From positions 1 to 64,000 of the forward strand of contig NAJO01000005.1 of NCBI GenBank assembly GCA_002077065.1: DNA of 64,000 bases. Reading direction: 5' to 3'. Each line of letters opens with the position of its first letter. Positions within the stretch are counted from its first letter, which is position 1. Below, in pieces: positions 56,339-64,000 of the stretch. The notes below the pieces were generated by a model that did no database searches, was not told where the DNA came from, and worked only from the letters and a program-made list of their open reading frames with translations. The DNA is from Cryoendolithus antarcticus (taxonomy: Eukaryota; Ascomycota; Dothideomycetes; Cladosporiales; Cladosporiaceae). The translations under genes and the position numbers were made by a program.

Positions 56339-57119
56339 GTTATCGGTGGTGTTCGTGAACTATGCTCGGGATGAAATCATCAATCCTTCGACAAATCAAG
56401 AAAGAGCAAAGAGTGTTGATGGAGATCAAGTGTCTGGGAACAGAGCAGATACAATTGAAACGAGGGAAGACCTAGAAATTGATTACAACAGTGACTGCTA
56501 TCACATTTGTGTATGCTCACCTGCAGTATCGAGTGCAAACACCATGTCAGCAAGCCCCGGAGTCAACACAAGCTCATTCGTGACGGCAATTATACGCGTC
56601 ATCCGGAGTAGCTCAGGTACCACATTACTCTTGCATCTTCGAGCTCTCTGTATCCACTCGATGTCGAAGGCTAATGTATCTCGTGGGCGGCTCCGACAAT
56701 GCTGCCGACGTGGTCAGGCAGAATATATTTATGCCTCAGGCAAGACACAGTCAGCCGCAACGTCAGCTCATCGCTGTCGCTTCCTTCGATTCACTGGCGC
56801 TGTGAACGGATGCTGCATCCACTCGGTGCCCAATATCAGAGTACTCCCATCATGAGGGGAAGGTGGCGAAGAGAAGCAACCCCCTTGTGGATATGCGTAT
56901 TACCGGCGATAAGGGGCAAACACCGCAACGGCTAAAGTCGCCGTCTCGACTGGCTCCATCATCGCGCATCATTTGTGCGAAAGGTCAAGCAGAGCACGTA
57001 AGAGCTACTGTACCAGATCCAAGGCCTCGCATCCATCCGTGAGCTTTCGTAGGTATTCTTCCTACTTTCACGTCCCTTCCTGTCCCTGCAATCATTCCAA
57101 CAAATTCCTCAAGAACAAC
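56339..57119. other. Divergent intergenic region
   Basis: 781 bases between the divergent alpha-glucosidase and aldo-keto reductase genes. Nothing recognised beyond short frames. Confidence 0.45.
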
Positions 57120-58249
57120 ATGGCTACTAATGGCAGCACCGAGTCGGATCCCGTCCTGCGCTCCATTGCAGAGACGAAGGTAACCTACAAGCGCCTGGGC
57201 AACAGCGGTCTGCGAGTCTCGGTACCTATCCTGGGCGCAATGCACTACGGCGACGCAGCATGGCAACCCTGGGTCATGGACGAGGAAGCTTCCCTTCCAC
57301 TGCTGAAAGCAGCGTATGATCGTGGTCTGAACACCTGGGACACCGCCAACGTCTACAGCAATGGCGCGAGCGAGGTGATCATCGGCAAGGCCCTCAAGAA
57401 GTACAACATCCCGCGCAACAAGATACTCATTCTCAGCAAGTGCTTTGGACCGGTAGGCGAGGAGCCTGGCGTTCGCGGCGTTGTGTACGGGGAGAAGCTA
57501 TATGAGTCCAAAGACTATATTAATCAGGGTGGTCAGTAGCCGCTATGTCGAAATCGCCTACTTACGACTGACCAGACCTAGGCCTCTCTCGCTCCGCAAT
57601 CTTCACAGCCGTGAACGCCTCGCTGAAGCGCCTCGATCTCGAATACCTCGATCTTCTCCAGATCCACCGCTTCGACAAGCAGACTCCAATCGAGGAGACG
57701 ATGCAAGCCCTGCACGACCTTGTCCGTAGCGGCAAAGTCCATTATATAGGCGCCTCTTCCATGTACGCCTACCAGTTCGCCATGATGCAGCACGTTGCGG
57801 AGAAGAATGGGTGGACGAAGTTCGTAAGCATGCAGAACCACTACAATCTGCTGTACCGCGAAGAGGAGCGCGAGATGAACGCTTACTGCAACGCTACCGG
57901 CGTTGGCCTCATTCCATGGGGACCGCTGTGCCAAGGCCACCTCGCCCGGCCAATCTCCGCTCTCGGTTCAACGAAACGAAGCGAAGGGCAAAAAGACACG
58001 AGTATCTGGAACACAGAAGCGGATGTGGAAATCATCAAGCGGGTTGAGGAGTTGGCGAAGAAAAAGGGCTGGAGCATGAGTACTGTAAGCTTGGCGTGGA
58101 TCAATGCGAAGATCTCGAGTCCGATTATCGGGTTCTCGAGTGTGCAGAGGATGGAGGAGGCGTTTGAGGCGAATAAGAAGACACTTACGGAGGAGGAAAT
58201 GAAGTACTTGGAGGAGCCTTATAAGCCACGGGCGATTGTGGGGCATTAG
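57120..58249 (+). CDS. Aldo-keto reductase (potassium-channel beta/AKR-type)
   Basis: An NADPH-dependent oxidoreductase acting on aldehydes or ketones. Exon 1 is 57120-57531 and exon 2 is 57582-58249, with a 50-bp intron (GTCAGT...CCTAG, containing CTGACC). The 359-residue product starts [13 protein letters not shown] and has the AKR core: [34 protein letters not shown] (catalytic Asp and Tyr), [11 protein letters not shown] (Lys), [11 protein letters not shown] (His), then [13 protein letters not shown] and [17 protein letters not shown]. The C-terminal [20 protein letters not shown] completes the barrel. This is typical of fungal AKRs close to YakC/aryl-alcohol dehydrogenase types. The substrate cannot be inferred. 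Confidence 0.93.
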
Positions 58250-58596
58250 GACGACAGGTTCAGGTACTGTAGACCTAGTACAGAGGCAGTATCTGACAAG
58301 AATAAGTCACGACGCAGAATTGCTGTCATCCCTGTTCGGGACAGTCGCTGCTGGACCCTCCGCAGTGAAGCATTCTGGTCCAGATGGAAGTACTACGCAA
58401 GGTGACTATCGAGTAATTAGTTGCTTCATACTCCATCTCTCCACCCCACATCAATTCGGCAGCAAGGTTCCTACCTAATCACGCAGTCCCAGAAGAATCC
58501 AGTCACACCGCAGCTCCTGTTCATAAGCACATCCGAGTCCGTGGCACTCGTGGTAGGAACTTACGACATCAAGGATAACGGAACAAGCAGTTGGGT

Positions 58597-58680
58597 ATGT
58601 CTCGACCTCGCCCCAACGGACCAACGCCGGTAACGCCCCGACCGCTATATCCTCCTCCATTGCCGAGACCGCCACGATAG
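58597..58680 (+). other. Proline/arginine-rich micro-ORF, 27 aa
   Basis: ATG 58597 to TAG 58680 encodes MSRPRPNGPTPVTPRP followed by LYPPPLPRPPR. It shares its composition and an MS...R...P-NGP start with the micro-ORF at 59169-59294. Whether it is translated is unknown; it may be an exon of a larger transcript, since a GTAACG donor-like sequence lies inside it. Confidence 0.3.
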
Positions 58681-59168
58681 ATATTCCAGGCACATCCAGG
58701 CAGGCATGAGCTGCATTTGAAGGCGTCAGAGCATCAGCACGACGGGGTAAGCTAGGTAGCGTGAGGCCAATCAAGATCTTTTTGTGTTGTATTGCTATAT
58801 CCCTCAATCTCCTCATTATGCTTGGGATTTCGGGTGAAGTGCACATTGGCGTTAGGCCATACCGAGCGTGGAGCGTCGGTGCATAAGATTCAGAGGGTCT
58901 ATATCGCTAGTCAAGCCCTCGTTTTATTTGGCTCACCTGCGTCGCGGCGAGCCGCTCACAGCGCTGTTGACCACGGACGAGCGTAGTGTACGATCGTGAG
59001 CTTTGAATATGAGGTCCAGTCGCTCGCGGATGACTTGCTCGAACACTTCCGCACATTCAAATCCAAGCCATACCGACCACTACAACATCACCCAACGATC
59101 CACCCCAGATACATTGTAGCTTCTATACTTCGAAGGCACCTACTGGGATCTGATACAGCACCCCGAGC

Positions 59169-59294
59169 ATGTCAAACAGACCACCCAATGGCCCACGCCC
59201 TGCACCCCCAGGTCGACCTCGTCCAGGTGGAGGGCCAGGATCGGGTCCCAGTGGCCCGAGACCGCGTCCTGCTGGTCCGAGGCCGATGCCGTGA
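59169..59294 (+). other. Proline/glycine/arginine-rich micro-ORF, 41 aa
   Basis: ATG 59169 to TGA 59294 encodes MSNRPPNGPRPAPPGRPR, then PGGGPGSGPSGPRPRPAGPR and PMP. It is almost only Pro, Gly and Arg. Such composition is unusual for a random frame. There is no sequence evidence for translation beyond this and the similar micro-ORF 570 bases upstream. Confidence 0.3.
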
Positions 59295-59661
59295 GGCTAC
59301 GGCAGAAGAAGGGAGACTGGTTAAACTATGAATTACCGAGGAGCTCAGCATTTTTGAGTGTTGATATACGGGCGTTTAATGTTTGCAAGGATCCTGGGAC
59401 AGATCGTAGATGAGAGTATGATGAACTGCACAAGAGCCATTTCAAGCTTTGCGCGCCTTGAAGACCGTGAGCCACCCCGAATCTCTGATGCGGCTTGGTG
59501 GACCGTTGTGAAAGCCGGAGGATGAGCTACAGCCCATGCACGCCGTCTCCAGCTTGCTTAGAGACGCCCATCGATGATGCTGCTCCATATACCTGCAGCC
59601 TTGAGTCCACTGATAGTGCTACCATGGATTTCGAAGAAGTGGAGATCGCCAGGATGATCGT

Positions 59662-60696
59662 TCATACCACGGCCGCCCTCTGAGCCCGTCTGATCAGCTC
59701 CTCATAGACCGTCCAAGCCAGTGCACTACTCAAAGCCTTGCGGCCAATCCTGAGACTCAGCCCATCGAACATGCTCCTCACGCCCTCTTCTCTCAGCATC
59801 ATCTTGCCAGCTTTGATCATGTTCCCATACTTCGCCGGCATGAGCTGCAGCCTCGTCTTGATAGCATCGAAAGGATTCGTCAATGTTGTCGCCGACACCG
59901 CAGCAATAACTCCAGAAAGGAAGTTCGTCCCCAGAGCTCCGTATTTCGACGGAACAGGTGCCACACCCTCGATGCTAGGCGCCACAGTGTGCAGCCTCGC
60001 CTTCGCCTGCTCGTACACCAACACGTAAAGTCCAGCGTATGGCGCGTCCCTCACAGCCGTCGCGCCGAAGCCCGCGAAGAATCCTCTGAACCCCTCTTTA
60101 GCCAGTATGTCCCTTCCAGCGCCCAGCAAAGAAGTGTAGGCATAGTATGAGCTCTCATACCGCACCTTAAGCACCGTAACGGGATTCATTACAAATCCCG
60201 CCGCAACCCTCGCCAATGCCCCTGTAGCTCCATTCGCCAGGTTCCCCAGCTTAGGCAGGACACTCGAGCTACTCTTTACCTCCAGCACCGCAGGGCCCCC
60301 AGCCACGCCCCCAACGCCTCCAACAGGTATCGTCGGCAACTTCGCCGCGTAGGTGCGCATGCTATTCAGCATGCCGAAGTAGAGCGCGCTGCCAAAGCCT
60401 GTGCGAATCACACTCGGCGTTGTGCCGCGCCATAGTTGCCGGATTGGGGAGGGGCCGTCTAGGATGGTGCGGAGGGCTTGGGAGAGCGTCGACGAGCGGG
60501 ACTGCTGGACGCGGGTCTTGAGGAGATCGGCGGGTTGGAGGAGAAAGGCTGTGGTGCAACCGCTACCGAGGCCGGCGAGGAAGTGGAAGCCTTGATTGAG
60601 ATCTGGTCAGTCGAGTTGCAGACCGTGGCGGGTGGTGATCGCGATGGGGGCATTACCTGTCGAGGCTGTCTTGCGCTTCGTAGCTCCATCGGACAT
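59662..60696 (-). CDS. HEM25: Mitochondrial glycine carrier Hem25 (SLC25A38)
   Basis: Hem25 brings glycine into mitochondria for 5-aminolevulinate synthesis, the first step of haem biosynthesis. Exon 1 (60657-60696) encodes [13 protein letters not shown]. The intron at 60591-60656 (66 bp, GTAATG...ATCAAG) leads to exon 2 (59662-60590). The 322-residue protein has the three carrier repeats with signatures [22 protein letters not shown] and [11 protein letters not shown]. The second, with Thr instead of an acidic residue and ending RYES, is characteristic of SLC25A38/Hem25. [18 protein letters not shown] and [17 protein letters not shown] are also typical. The inner mitochondrial membrane location follows from the family. 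Six membrane helices are expected and visible. Confidence 0.93.
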
Positions 60697-61144
60697 TGCA
60701 CTATGGGTATCGAGATGTCATGCTGCGACTAAGAACAGACGGGAAGGAAACGTGTACACATTGTTGCCGATCGTAACATGTCACTGGAAGATATCGGGAG
60801 TCTTCACATGCGAGTGCGTTCGGAGTGAATCGCGAAAAAGTGAAGTGACGTCGATGATATGCCTAAACGCGAGGTCACATGAGACATCCAACATGTGATG
60901 CAGGACGGCTGTGATGCAGAGAACCGGCGTAGAGTGATGCACAGATTATGTAGTATATACCTTAGGGAAGTAACAACGCGAAAGAGCGAAGAGTGAACAT
61001 GTCCATAGCCTTTCTTCCCAATGCAACCAATCAATGCAGATTCAATCTTGGGTATAATCGCAGTCTCGGGTATCTTACGCCATGCAAATGCAGCAGATCC
61101 ATCTCCGCGCAATATTGACAGTCTTTACAATGGAAAGTATTGGT
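60697..61144. other. Intergenic region
   Basis: 448 bases between the HEM25 start and the 3' end of the coiled-coil gene. Nothing recognised. Confidence 0.4.
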
Positions 61145-64000
61145 TTAGTTGTCGTCCTCAAGCTCCGCCCCAGCGCTCGCAGGCTCAAGCTCATCAGCTA
61201 GACTGCGGAAAGCAGGAGGCTCAGCATCAGTGACATCGAGATCGTCGTCTTGACTCGCATCAGTACCGTAGGGAGATCGAAGATGAGTGTCCTTGGCGTC
61301 GGTGTCGTAGCCGTGCTCACCAAAGAGACCGGGAGTGCCCAGGGGTGTTGTTGGGAGCTCTTCGGCAAGTGACGCCGGCGCCGCCGCAGTTGCCTTTGGC
61401 TGCGGGGGACTAGGTCGCGACAGCCGTTTCGAAGGCAGTGCGGCGGCCGCCTCTGCTCCAGGACTCGTGCGAACGCCACTAGCAGGTGGTGTCATCAGTC
61501 CATTCGTCAGTGCGGGCGGTGGCGGGCGCGCTGCAGATGCAGGACGAGAAGGTGTATACGAAGTCGACACTTGCACGGCCGTTGCCCTGCTCTTGAGCGA
61601 ATTGCTCTCCATACTAGCCCGCCACTTGCTGAACGCAGAGGCCAACGGGGCAGCCTTGGGCGCAACAAAGCTCGACAGCGAAGCAATAGCCTGCGCGGGA
61701 TTCAGCGCAGTGCCGATGCGGTCTTTCTCCTGCTGCTCCATCTGCAAGTTCGCTCGGATGCGGATGGCTGTATCGCGCACTGCGTCACGATTGAAGCTGG
61801 GGCTTGATAGAGTGGTAATAAGCTCGGAAAGGTCTTCGTTGCGGACAGCTAGGAGCTCACGAAGCCATGTGATCTCCGTGTCTCGCTCTTTGACCAGATC
61901 GGCGTTGCCAGTCTTGAGCTCGTTCTGCAGTTGGTCGATGCGAGTCTCACGATTTTGAAGTTGCTCCTGCAGGACAAGTATGGACTCGCGCAGTGCTTGT
62001 GCAGACACCTTTTCCGGGGCTGCAGACAGAGCGGGTCCTGCCGGCGCAGATCTGGCATGAGCAGTGATGGCCGCAGCAGCTGCGGACTTTGCGATATCGA
62101 GACGCTCCTCCAAGTGGTGCATCTTGTCTTCGTAGAGCTCGAGCTTGGCGTTGGCAAGCGAAAGTCGCTCTGTGGACATGCTTTCAACCCGCTGCTTGTC
62201 CTCAACTGCATGACGAACCTGGCGCTCATGCTCGACGTTCAAAGCATGCAGAGTAGCCTCGTGGCTCCGATGGACTTCGACCAAGGCAGCATCGTGGGAG
62301 GCCGTCGCTTGGCGCAGAGCATCTGCATGTGTAGACTCCTTCATCGTATGGCTTGACTCGTACATCGTCTTCGCAGCTTCGCTGGTAGATCTTGCATCTC
62401 GCAGCTCGAGCTGCGTGCGTGCAAGCTCGCGCGCGAGCTCATCGCGCTCAATAGCAGCATGTTGCTTAGCCTCGTGCAATTGTGTCTCTGCATCCAGATG
62501 CGATCGATGGGACTCGCTTTGGGTTGTCTCCTCCGTGTCGCGCAGCTGGCGCTGCAAACTTGCAGCAAGCTCATCCTTCTGCGCAAGCTCCACCTTAAGA
62601 GTTTGCACGGTTTCGCTCAGAGAGCCGTGCGAGCCCTGCAGATGACCGAGCGAAGTCTTCACGTCCTCGAGCTCGACCGCTCTCGACCTAAGCCCTAGTA
62701 ATTCCGCGTCCCGGCGATCCATGTCCTGCTGCAACGCCGTGTTCACAAGATGTAGATTTGCCGCACTACTGGCCGCAGTAACTTCTCGCTCTTGCCATTG
62801 CGTACGCTGCGTGATTAGCTGACCAGCAGCCGTAGCCATGTCCGTGTGCAGCTTCTCCAGTCTCCTCCGCATACCAGCACTGGCATCTTGGTTCTCTTCA
62901 AGCTGCCGCTCCAGGTTGTCGACAGTCGCCTCTAGCTCATCGCGTTCCTGCTTGTTCTCCTCACGTGCCTCGCTGAGCTGAGTCTCAAGATATGCAATGT
63001 TAGCGAGTAGCTCCTGCTTCACAATCTTCCCGTCATCGATCTCCTGTCGCCATCGGGTGCTGGACGTGCGATACTCTTCAAGCGTAGCCTGCATAGCCTC
63101 GCCTTCATTGTTGATGCTCTGCAAGTGCGTCTCGGCACGCTCCCTCGCATGCTCGGCTGTCTCAGCACGGCGCCGTAACTCGTGGCGCTCGTTCTCGAGA
63201 GCGTGGATGCGGGACTCAGCGTCACGCTCAGACTCACGAAGGAGCCTCAGCTCTTCTTCAGCGAGACCAAGCAGTCTGGCCTTCTCCGCGTAGCGTGCCT
63301 CTGCTTCTCGAACCTCAATGCCGCGTTCATTAATCTCACCTTCGAGTGCAAGGAGCTGCTGTTTATGCGCAGTGGCGGTCACGAGCGGATCGTATTCGTC
63401 CGAGGTGTCATTTGCACCGAGGTCAAGATCGCTGGTCGTGCGTTTTGCGACGGCAGTAGAGGTCTTCGGGTGCAGCTTGCTCGTCACCTCCTCAACAACA
63501 GCGCGTATGTCGTCCAGATCAAGGCTCGCTGACGCCGCCCGAGCGAAAGACACCTTCATGTCAGCTAGCGCAGAGTGCAAGTCCGCAATGTCATGATACG
63601 ACTGCGACCGTCTTGGACTCTGCTCACGCAATGCTTCGAGCACAGCTGACTTGATGTGACCACGCTTTGCATCAGTGCCGCGCGAGACAGGGCGTTGCTT
63701 GTTGTTGTCCGAGGGCTCATCCTCATCGTCAGCATCGCTATCGATATTCGACGAGCTACGCAAGCCTAGACTCGGCCGCTGATCGGAAGACCGAGTACGC
63801 TTCAACATTGCACTTTGCATTGTCTGCAAGCTGAGCTCGAGAGGCTGTAGGTGGCGCTCGATGACCTTGCCAACGACTTGATCAATGTGGCTGTCGAAAA
63901 ACATGCTACGCTGCCGCAGCTTGTCGTCCTCGGGTGAGGACACCAGGTCAGACCAGTCGCTCGCAGGCACGTCATCGGCTTTGTTGAGGCGACGTACGGC
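61145..64000 (-). CDS. Large coiled-coil protein, 5' end beyond the window
   Basis: The frame is open from the right edge (AVRRLNKADDVPASDW...) to the stop at 61145, about 950 residues, so the N-terminus is missing. The visible part starts with DWSDLVSSPEDDKLRQRSMF and HIDQVVGKVIERHLQPLELS, then an acidic linker. A very long coiled coil follows, rich in Glu, Arg, Leu and Ala (roughly residues 200-700 of this part), then helical RETRIDQL-like segments. The Pro/Ser/Thr-rich tail contains SPPQPKATAAAPAS and TPLGTPGLFGEHGYDTD and ends with an acidic stretch. It resembles fungal proteins labelled myosin heavy chain-like because of the coiled coil; there is no motor domain here. A cytoskeletal or septal scaffold role is only a guess. 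Confidence 0.8.
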   Translation of the reverse strand, partial: AVRRLNKADDVPASDWSDLVSSPEDDKLRQRSMFFDSHIDQVVGKVIERHLQPLELSLQTMQSAMLKRTRSSDQRPSLGLRSSSNIDSDADDEDEPSDNNKQRPVSRGTDAKRGHIKSAVLEALREQSPRRSQSYHDIADLHSALADMKVSFARAASASLDLDDIRAVVEEVTSKLHPKTSTAVAKRTTSDLDLGANDTSDEYDPLVTATAHKQQLLALEGEINERGIEVREAEARYAEKARLLGLAEEELRLLRESERDAESRIHALENERHELRRRAETAEHARERAETHLQSINNEGEAMQATLEEYRTSSTRWRQEIDDGKIVKQELLANIAYLETQLSEAREENKQERDELEATVDNLERQLEENQDASAGMRRRLEKLHTDMATAAGQLITQRTQWQEREVTAASSAANLHLVNTALQQDMDRRDAELLGLRSRAVELEDVKTSLGHLQGSHGSLSETVQTLKVELAQKDELAASLQRQLRDTEETTQSESHRSHLDAETQLHEAKQHAAIERDELARELARTQLELRDARSTSEAAKTMYESSHTMKESTHADALRQATASHDAALVEVHRSHEATLHALNVEHERQVRHAVEDKQRVESMSTERLSLANAKLELYEDKMHHLEERLDIAKSAAAAAITAHARSAPAGPALSAAPEKVSAQALRESILVLQEQLQNRETRIDQLQNELKTGNADLVKERDTEITWLRELLAVRNEDLSELITTLSSPSFNRDAVRDTAIRIRANLQMEQQEKDRIGTALNPAQAIASLSSFVAPKAAPLASAFSKWRASMESNSLKSRATAVQVSTSYTPSRPASAARPPPPALTNGLMTPPASGVRTSPGAEAAAALPSKRLSRPSPPQPKATAAAPASLAEELPTTPLGTPGLFGEHGYDTDAKDTHLRSPYGTDASQDDDLDVTDAEPPAFRSLADELEPASAGAELEDDN

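Larger units (their letters stand above)
58250..59661. other. Intergenic region with two proline-rich micro-ORFs
   Basis: About 1.4 kb between the reductase and HEM25, convergent. Apart from the two micro-ORFs listed separately, only unsupported frames occur (for example minus 58475-58846). No conserved domain or RNA gene is seen. Confidence 0.4.

Noticed and set aside
58475..58846. 123-codon minus-strand frame
   Set aside because: No motif; it overlaps the proline-rich micro-ORF on the other strand.
1..64000. CRISPR arrays, operons, or a secondary-metabolite cluster
   Set aside because: The DNA is fungal, the genes are mostly housekeeping with individual promoters, and no synthase, P450 or regulator cluster is present.

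Overview
The window is nuclear DNA of a filamentous ascomycete (Pezizomycotina), most likely a dothideomycete. The genes carry short GT-AG introns, almost all 54-72 bp, often with CTAAC or CTGAC-type branch sites. They are densely packed on both strands with no operons. The families are fungal (Ssd1, Cpc1, Vps20, Rix7, Sas10/Utp3, Gle1, Hem25, DUF2293, DUF1763), and the left end holds a repeat destroyed by repeat-induced point mutation (RIP). I inferred gene models by joining exons by eye; none is confirmed by transcripts.

Layout. Positions 1 to about 2400 are a RIP-mutated, minus-strand, Tad1-like LINE retrotransposon. Positions 2400-3360 are a mutated flank with a 62-bp direct repeat. From 3449 to 24487 lie mostly housekeeping genes: Rix7 (ribosome ATPase), Vps20 (ESCRT-III), a PITH protein, Cpc1/Gcn4 (amino-acid control bZIP), prefoldin 5, a metallophosphoesterase, a DUF1763 protein, Opi3 (phosphatidylcholine synthesis), a PI-PLC-like enzyme, an F-box-like pseudogene, a small unknown, a DUF2293 protein and Sas10/Utp3. 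From 25034 to 46368 lie a luciferase-domain protein, a phosphotransferase pseudogene, an amino-acid transporter, Ssd1, Gle1, an unknown, a sphingoid-base kinase, a Kre9-like membrane protein, a broken cysteine-rich secreted-protein gene and a kinase-like protein. From 46467 to 64000 lie a proline-rich unknown, a second fungal unknown, Orc1, a GH13 alpha-glucosidase, an aldo-keto reductase, two proline-rich micro-ORFs, Hem25 and a coiled-coil gene cut by the window edge.

Two functional themes recur without clustering: ribosome and translation control (Rix7, Sas10/Utp3, Cpc1, Ssd1, Gle1) and membrane lipid metabolism (Opi3, PI-PLC, sphingoid-base kinase, Vps20).

The most unusual property is a series of single stop codons interrupting otherwise continuous, recognisable reading frames. 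They occur in Rix7, Cpc1, the metallophosphoesterase, the proline-rich gene and possibly Gle1, alongside clear pseudogenes. Each could derive from one C-to-T change (CGA to TGA or CAG to TAG). Whether this is mutation, sequencing error or unrecognised splicing cannot be settled from the sequence alone.
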